DNA of 64,000 bases from Chondrus crispus (taxonomy: Eukaryota > Rhodophyta > Florideophyceae > Gigartinales > Gigartinaceae), in NCBI RefSeq assembly GCF_000350225.1, contig NW_005178685.1, positions 59,319 through 123,318 of the forward strand, in the 5' to 3' direction. This document shows positions 1-11,105 of the stretch, piece after piece (position 1 is the stretch's first letter; each line of letters starts with the position of its first letter). A program made the position numbers and the translations under genes. Below the pieces are notes generated by a model. It did not search any database. It was not told the DNA's origin and saw only the letters and a list, made by a program, of their open reading frames with translations.

Positions 1-2867
1 TATTGGCTCGGTTGGAAGTGGCAAGTCGAGCTTGCTGCTGGGGATTCTGGACGAGATCCCTTGCATATCCGGTCGTGTGGAAAAGAATGGTCGTGTAGCG
101 TATTGCGCCCAACAACCATGGATCACTAATGCAACTCTACGCGAAAACGTGATCATGTTTGGGGATAATCTTGAAAACTTTGATGAAACCTGGTATCATA
201 CTGTTGTGGATGCGTGCTGTCTCAAGAGAGACATTGAACTCCTTGCCGCGGGCGACAGTACCGAAATAGGAGAGCGGGGGGTCAATTTATCTGGTGGCCA
301 AAAGTCGCGGGTGGCGCTTGCCAGGGCAGTATACTCGAAAGCCGACCTGTACATTTTGGATGACCCTCTCTCAGCGGTGGACTCTGAGGTAGCTGCCAAT
401 CTAATCGACAGAGTCATTGGTCCGACTGGAATACTCGCGAGCAAAGCGCGAATCATTGTGACACATCAGTTGAAGATATTACCGCATTCTTCTAGCACAA
501 TTATTCTTGAGGGAGGAACAATTCACCGGAGCGGGACATTCAAAGAGCTTCGAGCAAGTGGAGTCGAATTCTCGGGGTTTTCCGGCTTCGAAGATGATTT
601 AGACAAAGAGCGGAGCGATGCTGGCAGGTACTGTGAAGATGAAGATGAAGAAAACAGTAGGCAACTGGACAGTGCAGAAGAGAGTTGCCTCGAGCAAATC
701 CTGAGAGATGCCAAGGTCGATGTTGAAGTTGCGGAAATTACGAGAGGGAACGGCGGATCTCCTTGCGAATTACACGAGGAGTCCAAAGCCGCATCGTTTG
801 AGAATGAAGACGTTACCCGTTTAGAGATTGGAGGCACTTCACAAGATCAACTCGTGTTTAAAGAATTATCTTCGTTGAGAGAGACGTCAAATGAAAAGGG
901 AGGGCTGGTAGAAGAAGAAGATCGACGTGTTGGTCACGTCAGGAGCAACGTATTCAAAGCATACATCAAGGCCGGCGGGGGTTTGGTTGCATTGCTTGGC
1001 ATCTCGGGTGCATTTTTATTAGCGCAAGCAGTTCGTCAGGTAGGAGAGTGGTGGTTAGCCGAATGGAGTGAGCTTGCCAGCTCCCAGTCGGCGGGGCGGC
1101 AAGATTCGTTTTCCAATGGGGATGGATTCTATGCGTTAGTATTCTTTGGGCTTGCGGCAAGCGCTGCCGTGCTCACGTTAATACGAGCATCAGTCTTTGC
1201 GGAGCGAACAATCTCTGCTTCGAGTAGAATGCACGATCACTTGTTGGACAAAGTTTTACATGCCAGGCCCCGTTTCTTTGACACGAATCCAGCAGGACGG
1301 ATTTTGAATCGATTTAGCAAAGACATTGACCAAATGGATGTGCTCCTGCCAGCGACAGCTCAGGATTGTCTTCAACTTTTCTTTGTTGCTTTTGGGGCTT
1401 TAGTGACCATAGCAGCGATTATTCCATGGCTCCTTGTCCCTTTTATCCCTGTGATAGGGCTTTTCCTTTACATCCAATGGTTATACAAGAAATCAAGCAG
1501 GGAACTGAAGCGCCTCGATGGAGTATCAAGGAGTCCAATATATTCTCAATTCATTGAGTCATTTGTTGGAATGTCAACGGTCAGGGCGCACGAATTCCAG
1601 AAGGTGTTCTCTGCGCACTTCAATGGGCTTGTCGATGACAATCATGTAGCCTTTCACATGTTTACAACTGTTGGCCATTGGGTTGGCGCTCGTCTGGATC
1701 TGCTGGCGGCTCTCGTGGTTTTGGCTACAAGTGTTTTGGTGCTAATATTGAGTCCAAGTTTGAACGCCGGACTTGCCGGAGTGGCCCTTACTCAAAGCAC
1801 CCTCATCACTGGAATACTTCAATGTACGATGCCGTCTTTCATCTTTTCTTTTCTGTCGACTCCAAATAAGTCCACTCTTCTTACATTCTTGTCTTGTTTT
1901 CCTTCATCGCGAAATCATAATTGCAGGGGGAGTCCGCCAGGCTGCAGAGACGGAGAACATGTTCACAAGTGTCGAGAGAGTTCATGAGATGGCTACACAG
2001 ACCCCCCAAGAGGAGTATGAAAAGTCTGGGGAGGCTGAACTTGGTGCGGCCTGGCCTTCAGGCGGAGAGATCATTTTCAGAAATGTTTCTCTAAAATACC
2101 GTCCGGAATTGGATCCAGCACTCCATGACTTGTCGTTTGTTTGCAACCCGCGGGAAAGAGTAGGGATTGTGGGGAGGACAGGCGGTGGGAAGAGCTCTCT
2201 GCTTGTATCGCTATTCAGAATGGTGGAACTTAGCAGTGGAGCCATCTACATCGATGGAATAGATATCGCACAGATAGGACTTCGCGAACTTCGATCGCGA
2301 ATGTCTATAGTCCCTCAAGACCCAGTGCTGTTCAATGGCACAATTCGTAGTAATCTTGATCCTACTGGGAGTTATAGTGATTCGCAGTTGTGGGATGCTC
2401 TCCATCGGGTCCATATGGGCAGCGCGTTCGAGAGTATGGATGAAAGCTTGGATAGTGACGGTCAAGGATTAGACCTAATCGTTCAAGAAAAAGGGAACAA
2501 CTTCTCTGCAGGAGAGCGACAGCTTCTTTCGCTCGCTCGGGCAATTCTGACAAAAGTTAAGATCGTGGTTCTAGACGAAGCTTCGGCTTCCCTGGACAAT
2601 CACACAGACATGCTAGTACAGAAAACTGTACGAGAGCAGCTATCCGACTGTACTGTTTTGACAATTGCACATCGCCTTGCAACCATCGCTGATAGCGATC
2701 GGATTCTTGTTATGGATGCCGGTAGAGTGGTCGAATTCGATGCACCAGGAAAGTTGCTGGAGACGGGTGGTTATTTCTCGAAATTGGTGGAAGAAACTGG
2801 ACGGATTGAGAGTGCACTACTCAAAGCCATCATCAGTGAAGCGTCGGGATCGAATAGCGGACGGTGA
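1..2867 (+). CDS. ABCC (MRP)-type ABC transporter, 3' part
   Basis: Multidrug-resistance-protein-like exporter that would use ATP to move conjugated organic anions across a membrane. The window starts inside nucleotide-binding domain 1, so the N-terminus and first membrane domain are missing. Read in frame from base 2, exon 1 runs to 1823 and exon 2 from 1927 to 2867. The 103-base GT-AG intron (1824-1926) restores a Trp codon in the conserved GILQW-GVRQ stretch. About 920 residues are visible: NBD1 Walker A GSVGSGKSS at residues 2-10, signature LSGGQ near 96, Walker B ILDDP near 120, an acidic linker, a membrane domain at about 310-590, then NBD2 with Walker A GRTGGGKSS, signature FSAGERQ and Walker B VVLDEAS. 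The NBD1 motif ends DD where a catalytic Glu is usual, which is normal for ABCC proteins. The family is certain; the substrate cannot be read. Confidence 0.93.
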
Positions 2868-3114
2868 CTGTTGACGTGAATGTAATATGCAGGTACGTAG
2901 TTAAAAAGAGTAATGAGGGCAACCGTGCTGTAGTAATTGTCATTTTGCAGCCATGCAGCAGGCCATCCGAAGTCACCCAAAAGCATACATATGTCTTCAT
3001 CTGAGTGATGGCTTGGGACGAGGCATGCTACTCGAAGAAGCTCGCGAAGGAAGCAGCACTTCTCGCAGATGCTCCACACGGGGAATCAATGGTCGAGTGC
3101 TTCGCACTGGTGTC
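2868..3114. other. Intergenic spacer downstream of the ABC transporter
   Basis: No gene is seen here. It holds the presumed 3' untranslated region of the transporter and ends where the small inverted-repeat element begins. Confidence 0.5.
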
Positions 3115-3546
3115 GTCTATCCGACCGGGGCTTGTCCTCATATGAGGACGATGATGTCCTCATATGAGAACAGCTCTTTTTTTGCAAATATATATATATT
3201 AAATTGAACGTTCAAAAAGCTACCTTGAGCACTATTTCCTTAACGTGTTTGTTTTTGAAAGCTTAAGAATACAATGCAGAAGTACCAAGTTGCCTTTTTT
3301 AACCGGGGTTTTTGGTTTCGAAGCTATTTTACATGCGGTTTTAAGGTGGTTTAAGAAAGCTTATTTTCCAGACATATCTAAAAACAACCAGGAAGAACAA
3401 GCAATTCTCACAAAGTTCTTTCTGGCCCCAAGTCAGAAGTCGAGTATGGTGGCATGGGTATCTTTTTCTTTCTTGTCGAGGAAGCGGAAGTCAAGAATAA
3501 AATAGGTCGAACAAGGTCCTCATATGAGGACAATGGTCCGATAGAC
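3115..3546 (-). mobile_element. Small non-autonomous inverted-repeat element, copy 1
   Basis: A 432-base AT-rich segment bounded by imperfect terminal inverted repeats: GTCTATCCGACC at 3115-3126 and its partner GGTCCGATAGAC at 3535-3546. Each is followed inward by the palindromic core TCCTCATATGAGGA, and the left side has an extra TCCTCATATGAGAA. It encodes nothing recognisable. A reverse-oriented relative lies at 44198-44610 and a more diverged one near 19080-19495; all share internal blocks such as the part near CCGCCACCG and TTGACTTCTG. The structure is that of a MITE. The target duplication is not clear, so the superfamily is left open. Confidence 0.7.
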
Positions 3547-3826
3547 ACTAACCCTCCCGTTACACACATAGATCAACCCCAATTGACTCAAATCCCTGGG
3601 TCCATCTGCCAGCAATGCATCTTGGTGCAAAAAAAAAATGCAAATTTGCAAATCTTCACCATTCGGGAATACGAAAGTGAGGGAGTTTGTGGCCACGATT
3701 CGCACACACAGCAGCTTGCCTTCCTCATCGCTCAGCTTCAAGTAAGTTGGTATGTACACGGCTATCGTATCTTAGTGGCCAACGCTCGGCTTTACCATCC
3801 CCACCAGAACTTCACCACAATCGAAA

Positions 3827-5005
3827 ATGGCATTTCTTGCCCCAACTCTCCCTAAGTTTCGAAGGAAGAGAACAAAGCGCATTGCCTGTGCTCAGTACTT
3901 GCCGCCAGACGCATTCAATGTGCAGTTTGATTATCCGGCGAAAACCGGAAACTTTGGTTTCGTATTCTTTGGAGAATACACGGACAGCAACAGTGGTAAG
4001 ATTGCTGAGATAGTTGTCAAATGCCCAATTGAGACCTCCATTGGGAGGCAGCTCTTCAACATGGAGAAATACACAAACGCCAAGCTTCGCCAAAAGTCTC
4101 GCGATAAGAGCCGCTTCCCTGACTATGTTGGCGAAATAATATTACCTGCTGCAACCAGCTTAACTCCAGGACTTGCGCGGATGGGTCTCGTCTGGGAACG
4201 TGTAGGCGACGGGGATACCCTGGAAAACTATTTAGATGCGTCACGTGTATCGCAACTCGCCAGCATTCTCGGGACAAATGCATCTGGATTTCCTCTTCGA
4301 AGAGAGTTCAGTGCTCGAATTCTGAACGAGTTGGCTCTTGTCATTCAGGACTTACAGCAGTGCGGAATTGTCCATCGGTAAGACTACTTTGCAATCCTTT
4401 TTCCATGCCTGTTGGCTATCGTATTCACGTCAGGCAACATCTAACGATACCAGCCTCTTCCTATGGATCTTCCTAACATCCTATATGACAGGGATATCAA
4501 ACCAGAGAATCTTCTTGTTGTACCTGAAGATCCAGATGGGTCCCCCTTCAAGGTCATCGATTTCGGCTCCTCATGTGACTGGTCCTCTCCACTGAAAAAG
4601 GGTTTGCGACTTGCGACCTGCGATCCTATTTATACAGCGCCCGAAAGACGACTCGACGTGTTCAAACCAGCTTATCGATTTGACGTTTATAGTATTGGAT
4701 TAATTGCCTTGAGATGCGCCCTTCCAAGCTTAACTGCCAGTGTCGCCATGAACAAGTTCGTGGAGGAAAACCTTAGCCAGAGTGACTTTTGCTTGCAAAA
4801 GACTTGCTCGAACATTCTCTCCGGTCGTACAAATTCGCCCCCGTCGTTGTTAAGGGATGTCAAGGCCCTCATCGGTCCAGAGTATGAGGATATGTATGCT
4901 TTATTCGCAACTGTTCTCACTACAACCCCAGGGGATCGCGCTGATGTGTCCGATTGCTTGCGAAGTAGATTTGTACGTGCTGCTGTTCCATCAGAAGTAA
5001 TTTAA
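3827..5005 (+). CDS. Protein kinase resembling thylakoid STT7/STN kinases
   Basis: Ser/Thr kinase in two exons, 3827-4377 and 4492-5005, with a 114-base GT-AG intron splitting the HRD motif (VHR-DIKPEN); about 354 residues. Visible are a weak glycine loop (GNFGFVF, near residue 41), a candidate ATP-binding Lys in VVKCP, the catalytic loop HRDIKPENL, metal-binding DFG in VIDFGSS, and APER in the activation segment. The part after APER (FDVYSIGLIALRCALPSL) resembles the STT7/STN7/STN8 family that phosphorylates light-harvesting and photosystem II proteins in plants and algae. The short basic N-terminus could be a targeting leader, but I cannot prove plastid location. It ends only 26 bases from the oppositely oriented COQ3 gene. 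Kinase identity is strong; the STN assignment is tentative. Confidence 0.8.
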
Positions 5006-5031
5006 ACAAGACTCTGTCCGCGACATAGACG

Positions 5032-6023
5032 TCATGGTTTTTCTGGTGCAGGGCTGGATGTGCCTATGTTCAACAATGGACGTCGGGCCGCCAGAATGTA
5101 GTTCATGTCAATATCATTGACAATGGAAAATGTTCCCGACAAAGGATTATATCCAATCCCTATAACTTCCTCAGGTATAAGCTTGGTCTCAGCCTTGATG
5201 ATGTGCGCAACCTCTTCTGGACGCGGAAACTTATTCCAGTCGTGAGTACCTGGCGCAAGCCAACCCAAGATGCGTTCCGCCGCTATAATTCCCAGTGCAT
5301 ATGACTTCAGTGTCCGATTTAGAGTAGAAATAATGAGGACACCGCCCTCGCGAACAAGACTTGCGCAATTGCGTACAAACGCGGTCGGTTCGTTAACATG
5401 TTCAATGATCTCTAAGGCCAGCACAACGTCAAATGAAGACTCGGCCGCCACAAGGTCCTCTACGGCAGCCTCTTTGTACTTCAGGAGGCCAGAAGAAGTT
5501 AGAAACGAATCCATGCTGGCATGATGTTTCGCAACCTCTATGCTCTCCTTGGACATATCGACGCCCAGGACAGATGCACCCAATCTTGCAAACGGTTCCG
5601 CCACAAGTCCGCCTATACGCAAGTAGAGAGAAATCGAAGAAGAAAAGCTGTACGGTTAGCATACTATTCTGAATTCATAGTTTCACTCAGCTTCTGTCAT
5701 GTGATGCTGAATTGTTGCGCCAACTCACCTCCACACCCTACATCTACAAGGGATATGCCAGTCAATGGTTTCGATGATGGTGGAATGGCTTGCAGACCAC
5801 GCAAATTCACCATATTTCGCTCGACAACAGAACGAATGTACGCAACTCGAGTGGGATTCATCCGGTGCAGCGGGGCCGCCGAACCATCAGGGTGCCACCA
5901 CTTCGCTGCAGTCGCTGCAAACTTCGCCACTTCGGCGGGATCTACTGTGGACTGTTTGGACGATAGACTCCTGATTCCACGCAAGGCTACGGACAAGTGA
6001 TTCACGTTTTGCGTAAATCTCAT
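5032..6023 (-). CDS. COQ3: Ubiquinone biosynthesis O-methyltransferase COQ3, mitochondrial
   Basis: SAM-dependent methyltransferase that performs the O-methylation steps of ubiquinone synthesis on the matrix face of the inner mitochondrial membrane. Exon 1 (5729-6023) and exon 2 (5032-5612) are joined by a 116-base GT-AG intron inside SAM motif I, giving DVGCGGGLVAEP. The family hallmark KWWHPDGSAAPLHRMNP precedes it; LEIIEHV (motif II region) and GGVLIISTLNRT follow. I chose the Met at 6023 because it begins MRFTQNVNHLSVALRGIRSL, a good mitochondrial presequence. An in-frame Met at 6125 would add 34 residues. Predicted length is 291 residues, usual for the family. Confidence 0.92.
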
Positions 6024-7117
6024 CCTGCCTAGTACATTCGTGGAACTCCCGCGCAAGCAGCAATTATGCTGAAGGTTAGATGCAACGTTGGCGTCGCTTT
6101 CACCAGCGCTGCAGGACTGCCGCACTGTTCAAGGGATGACGGATGCTTGAGCCTCTCCGACCTTTCTTGCCTGGCCCTTGGCAACAGGCTGGAAATATAT
6201 ATCAGCCGCGATGGTCCCAGAAATAGGCCTTCGTTTTAAATGTGTAAAAGGTCAGAAATGCCCCTGCTGCTGTTCTCCAAAGCCTGCTTGGAAAAGATCT
6301 TTGGGGTAAATATCAGTACTTCGCCTCATGATAAGCCCTTCGGCTTTGTTCGCCCTTCGTCAACACCGGCGGCATTGCAGAATAAGATCGCTGGGATGAG
6401 CGAAACTATGTACTGTGCTATATCGCTCATGTAATTTTATTATGGGCTACGTAGAGATTAGAATAAAATGGCTGTACTGTATTCGTTGGGATCTGCAGTC
6501 GCCAAGAATGGTTATGAGTCGAGAGATGCAACTTTTGTGAAGCACCGAAGTAAGGAGTTGAAGGCTGATTCATTCGAGCCTATCGATCATGGGTCAACAC
6601 CACGGTAGTAAGCAGTAAGATAAGGTGGCTTGCCCATGAGGCGTGCTTGGTGAGAGGGCTGAAACGGTTCGAACAGACGACACCTGAGGCAATCTGCAGA
6701 ATTGTGTGGTGCTACTCCACAAAATGCATTTGCACGACGTGCGTCCCGAGGCTTCTCTGTCGACCTCTTGTCTGAACCGACTCGCAAATCTTAGCTTTGG
6801 TTGGTGAAACGAGGCCCAGCTCGTGTGTATCGACACTTACATATGACTGATTTTGTGAGACCAATGCACGCAGAGACGAGGATCAAAAATTTGCAACCTT
6901 CCAGCAACGGTATTCAGAGTACAAGGACCTCAGTCCTTCAGGTACCGAAAAGGGACACAGAACAGAGGCCGAAATACACTTTGAATGAGCAATAGAAACC
7001 TCCTTGGTCTTATTCTGCAACAGACTGTTTGGAAACATGGCTAACTCGTTCTTTCTTTTCGAAGTGGATAGTTATTGGAACTATCATTGTCGCCCCTGAG
7101 TCGAAATTATCTCGGAA
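6024..7117. other. Intergenic region between COQ3 and the TFIIA-like pseudogene
   Basis: Only short unsupported ORFs occur on both strands. It should contain the COQ3 promoter and leader. I see no transposon ends here. Confidence 0.5.
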
Positions 7118-8336
7118 ATGCTCCTGTCAGAGGTCAAAAAGCTCTATTTAAGGGTGATAGACGCAACTATTGAAGAACTCAGTGCAACATTAGAAGAAAC
7201 GGAGGATTAAACAGCTCTACAAATTGTCGATGCCCTAAAGCAGCGATGGACTCATCTTCATTTTCGGAGCTTCGAGGAGGATTACGCGTTTGTTCAGCTT
7301 CCAAGCAAAAGAGGCAAGAGATGGCCGAGTTTCAGGGCGAAAGAAGCGGCAACGGAAAAAAAGGAAAGACAAGGGAACGGGATAAGGAGTTTCGAGATAA
7401 AATCCAGCGGGAAATTAGGAGAAGAAGGCATCAGTGCTCTTTTGCTGCTTGGGGAAGATTCTTTTCATACGTTCACGGGCTTTGCTCCGGATTTTCCCAC
7501 TTCAAAAGCAAGAAGGATAAGTCGTATTTCATCATTGGACACGTCCGGCATCTCTGCCATACTGCGTGCAGTATCAGGGGACATCTACGGTTTTCATAAT
7601 TTGCCGGAAGTGGCAAGAGACTATGCATATGATGAAGCAGAGAAATCACTAGTGCAGAATACACGTGAACCACATTCTAGTTTGGCACTTTGGGAAACAA
7701 GGGTTTGAAACCAACTGGCCCTGAGAAGAGCATTGAAGAAAATTAACAAGAAAGCTATGCTCATCAAACTTTCTTCACAGGACACTAAGGAGCATGAACA
7801 AATTAGAGATGACCTCAAAGCAAAGGAAATCGTCCAAGAAGATATACCTCTTTTAACTGGGCCATCAGATGCCCGACAAGAAAAGCAGGCTGCCTTTCCT
7901 GGGGCATTGTATCAAGGGCAAAATGGGGCAAGAAAAGAGAATTCAACGATGATCAATTCTTGTTATTCCTGATCAAAGATGCCAGAACCTGCAGTGAGTC
8001 ATATGAAGGCAACATGCATAGATACTCCGAAAGTAGCGAATGAAATTGCAGATGAGGACAAAAAAAGAGTGGTCACGGAGAATGCTTCGACACGAAGAGG
8101 TAGAGTCCCGAATTGATGGCAAGGAAGAGTTAGATTCGACCGATAGCGAAATTGAGTACGCGCTCAAAAATGGCGACGAAGAGTTCAACAGCGAGGAGTT
8201 CATCTTGCGTTTATTCTATTCTAAACCAAAAATGAGTCTTGATTATTTGCGGTTTCCAATTGTATCCGGGATTGCTCGAATTCGTGGAAGGGAGTACCTA
8301 TTTGCGCGGCTTCATGCATTTTACTCCGACGAATAA
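7118..8336 (+). pseudogene. Decayed TFIIA large-subunit copy
   Basis: Reading from the ATG at 7118 gives MLLSEVKKLYLRVIDATIEE, which matches the N-terminal helix of the intact neighbour at 8970 (HVKEIYLRIIDATIEG). An in-frame TAA at 7208-7210 interrupts it, after which the same frame continues with homology (ALQIVDALKQRWTH against ESLNLLKSRWTTR). The middle is diverged. The C-terminal beta-barrel segment reappears at about 8240-8330 as ARIRGREYLF, against VSIRGREYLF in the neighbour. Both ends of a TFIIA alpha/beta protein are therefore present in order but broken. It is most simply an old tandem duplicate lying 0.6 kb upstream of the working copy. A still-spliced gene using an intron across the stop is possible but no convincing splice pair was seen. 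Confidence 0.75.
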
Positions 8337-8969
8337 AAGAGAGCGGTGTCGCGGGGAACAAGGCTAAAGAAGTAGCGGCTTCCGAGCGCTAATGAGGCAA
8401 GGCAAGCATGCGCATGACTCACTTGTTGGTGATGCAGACACGTGCCATTATGTCGGGTCAATTGCGACGTACAGTATAAGTTGCTGACGTACTGTGCAGA
8501 CAATCTGGAGCTAAAGGAAGCAGATGGTGAGGTGGTATGTAAAATTATACGCGTTGGCTACCTTGATTCGTGTGTACCCATGGAAGATGCACTGGCTTTG
8601 AAAAACAGGGTGGTGGTGCGTGGATTCGCATCTTGGACTGTGCACGAGGATATCGCTGCATAGCACCTCATATGAGCTGTTATTCGTGTAACTCGCCTAC
8701 TGGCTGAAATCCGTGGTACAGGTGTCCTTGAGGGCGCCGTCGTACTTAAGCAAGCGCTAATTTTTGCTAACTCTCGTTTCCGTCTTCCTGCTCCACCGCA
8801 CTCACCCGGGAGCACCCCCACCGCTTCCCATCCACTCCCCCACCGCCTCCGCGCTGTCACTCCCCCTGATTCCCGCCCCTTTTCCCCTTCCGCCTCCCTA
8901 TTAACCAACCCCCCCACATTGCTTCTGCATAACCGCCCTCTCTCCCATTCTCTTGTAAGCCCCCTCGAA
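8337..8969. other. Intergenic region upstream of TFIIA gene
   Basis: Contains a 73-codon ORF at 8442-8663 with no recognised relatives and a pyrimidine-rich, C-rich stretch (about 8780-8960) just before the TFIIA start, probably its promoter and leader. Confidence 0.5.
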
Positions 8970-9668
8970 ATGAATCAGTCCCACGTCAAAGAGATATACT
9001 TGCGAATCATCGACGCCACCATTGAAGGCTCACGCGCTGAAATCAATGAACACGGAGCCGACGACAGCGCCATGGAAAGCCTTAATCTCCTCAAATCTCG
9101 TTGGACAACCCGCCTTGTTCACACTCACGACTTTACAGACGACCCTGAAATCATCGACAAACCCTCCTCCAGCGCAGCCAAAGGTGGGAAGAAGGGTTCA
9201 GCCAAACACGGAAAAAAAGGTCTGAGTCCAAAGAGTCCTAAATCTCCCTCAAAACCAGCCAGCCGAAACGGTGTGCTTTCTGTGGCTTCGCTTACCAATC
9301 AAACCGATGACTCCACCGTCCTGTCCTCGTCAAAATCAGAGACCAGCCTAGTCCGACCCAGCGATGCCAGCGCCCATACGGATCCACCTGCGAAACGACG
9401 AAGACTGGACCTCGATGACGGCCCCGCACCTGCTCGACGAAGAGTGGACGATGACGCTCCAATAGCCGATCGCGGTGAGGATTTGGATAGTGAGGACAGT
9501 GACGATGATAACAACCCTTTGGACGAAGAAGCAGAGAACATGATTCTAGCGCAGCATGACCGTGTGAAGAAAGGCCCCAAGTGGAAGGTCATCCTGCGAG
9601 AAGGCATCGTTTCCATTCGAGGCCGGGAATATCTCTTCAATAAAGCCACTTGTGACCTAGACTTCTGA
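8970..9668 (+). CDS. TOA1: Transcription initiation factor IIA large subunit (alpha/beta)
   Basis: General transcription factor subunit that stabilises TBP on promoters for RNA polymerase II. The 232-residue single-exon protein has the family architecture: an N-terminal helical segment (KEIYLRIIDATIEG, residues 6-20, through LLKSRW), a long low-complexity Ser/Lys-rich linker, an acidic stretch (DLDSEDSDDDNN), and the C-terminal barrel segment ENMILAQHDRVKKGPKWKVI followed by IVSIRGREYLFNKATCDLDF. The ending closely follows the known pattern in yeast TOA1 and animal GTF2A1 (Gly-Arg-Asp/Glu-Tyr, then an acidic-aromatic tail). I chose the Met at 8970; the frame is open to 8919 but the earlier part has no family similarity. 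A broken duplicate lies upstream at 7118-8336. Confidence 0.9.
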   Translation: MNQSHVKEIYLRIIDATIEGSRAEINEHGADDSAMESLNLLKSRWTTRLVHTHDFTDDPEIIDKPSSSAAKGGKKGSAKHGKKGLSPKSPKSPSKPASRNGVLSVASLTNQTDDSTVLSSSKSETSLVRPSDASAHTDPPAKRRRLDLDDGPAPARRRVDDDAPIADRGEDLDSEDSDDDNNPLDEEAENMILAQHDRVKKGPKWKVILREGIVSIRGREYLFNKATCDLDF

Positions 9669-9962
9669 TAATACTAACCAAGCTGCACATTCTCCGACCG
9701 AAGACCACATATTTCAAGGCACACGAAGCATATCTCAAGTGCTCGACTATTCCGGCAAGGAATCACTGTCGTATAATTTACAATGTGCGTAAGTTTTCGT
9801 AATTGACCTGTCCTTTGCTTCGGGTCGTCCGTCCCACTGACAGTAAACCTAATCGTCGTTATACGCGATTCCTTTCATGCCCCTGTCACCCACTTATGTC
9901 ATGGTCCATTTCCCTCAATTGACTCGCATGGTCCTCGTCTCGCATGTAGAATGTCGGAACAA
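9669..9962. other. Tail-to-tail spacer
   Basis: 294 bases between the 3' ends of the TFIIA gene and the serine acetyltransferase gene. No gene or repeat is seen. Confidence 0.5.
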
Positions 9963-11105
9963 CTAAATTGAGCTCCCGCCGAAGCCTTGAGATTCTTCCA
10001 CACCTTTCACAGAACCAGTGATCACGTTCTGGTAAGGGTTTGCAACTCCTAGTACCTCGATGCTCAACCGTTGGTCCATCACAAACGACGGCATGACTCC
10101 GGCTTTGTATGTTACCTTTCCCACCATCTTCCCTGGAACTCCGCTAATGATTGCAAAAGGGTCCACCGGCTTCAGCACGACAGAACAAGCAGCAATATGT
10201 GCACCCGTCCCAACCGTAATATTTCCAAGAATGGTTGCACCCGCCCCAATCATCACGCCATCTCCAACCTTAGGATGTCGGTCGCCGGTTTCTTTTCCAG
10301 TCCCTCCTAAAGTAACATTATGTAGCATAGAAACATTGTCACCCAAGGTCGCTGTCTCCCCAATTACAATTCCAGTGCCATGATCGATAAGAATGCCTTT
10401 TCCAATAGTCGCGGCTGGATGGATATCGACAGCAAAACAGCTTGAAATCATCGATTGGAGATATAGGGCCAGCGAACGACGTTCCTTTTTCCAAAGCCAG
10501 TGAGCAAGTCTCCACGATTCTAATGCATGAAACCCTTTCGAATACAGCAGCACCCTTGCAGCATGGCTCGTAGCTGGGTCGCGGTCCATAAAAGCAGTAA
10601 CATCAGCTCTTACTGCCTTACCATATTCCGGATCATCTGAGAGTGCGTCTCCGAAAAGCTCCATCCACTGTGTGGCCTGAAAGGTGGATGTATCGAGGGC
10701 ATTTCCCAATACTGTGGACAACGTTTCCTCCATGGTGTCATGGACAAGGATGTTAGCGTACAGAGAACTTGCCAACTGTGGTTCATCAGCAGCAGCAGTG
10801 CTGGCCTCTCGCTTCATGAGCTCCCAAAGAGGATCCTCCGTTCCGTGTAGGCTCTGTGTCATCTCGTCGACCGTGACAGGACGACCAAAGCCTACCTGCC
10901 TGCTAACTGGAACGGGGGCACTTATAGGTACTTTGCTGACTTTAGGTGCACTTGCGGGACGTTGCAGGCGAGGTGGGGTAGCAGGAATATCCGAGTCTGC
11001 CGTAGTCGAGCAACAGAATGGGGTTGCATGTCGCCTAGCCCTTTTGGACGACAGGCATACGACAGTGACAGGTACAAAAGACGGGTGGAGACGGCGTTGA
11101 GGCAT
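9963..11105 (-). CDS. Serine O-acetyltransferase, probably plastid or mitochondrial
   Basis: Transfers acetyl from acetyl-CoA to L-serine, the committed step of cysteine synthesis. The 380-residue single-exon protein has an N-terminal extension of about 110 residues rich in Arg, Ser, Pro and Ala, typical of an organelle transit peptide. An alpha-helical CysE N-domain follows (DPLWELMKREAST onward), then the left-handed beta-helix: VDIHPAATIGKGILIDHGTG, IGETATLGDNVSMLHNVTLGG, GDRHPKVGDGVMIGAGATILGN. The catalytic Asp-His pair of the family falls within those blocks. The C-terminus extends past the PGKMVGKV segment; the feedback-inhibition tail cannot be judged by eye. Family assignment is firm; compartment is inferred. 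Confidence 0.93.
   Translation of the reverse strand: MPQRRLHPSFVPVTVVCLSSKRARRHATPFCCSTTADSDIPATPPRLQRPASAPKVSKVPISAPVPVSRQVGFGRPVTVDEMTQSLHGTEDPLWELMKREASTAAADEPQLASSLYANILVHDTMEETLSTVLGNALDTSTFQATQWMELFGDALSDDPEYGKAVRADVTAFMDRDPATSHAARVLLYSKGFHALESWRLAHWLWKKERRSLALYLQSMISSCFAVDIHPAATIGKGILIDHGTGIVIGETATLGDNVSMLHNVTLGGTGKETGDRHPKVGDGVMIGAGATILGNITVGTGAHIAACSVVLKPVDPFAIISGVPGKMVGKVTYKAGVMPSFVMDQRLSIEVLGVANPYQNVITGSVKGVEESQGFGGSSI

Noticed and set aside
1824-1987. Stop and unrelated tail in the ABC transporter as a pseudogene signal
   Set aside because: A 103-base GT-AG intron removes it and restores GILQWGVRQ.
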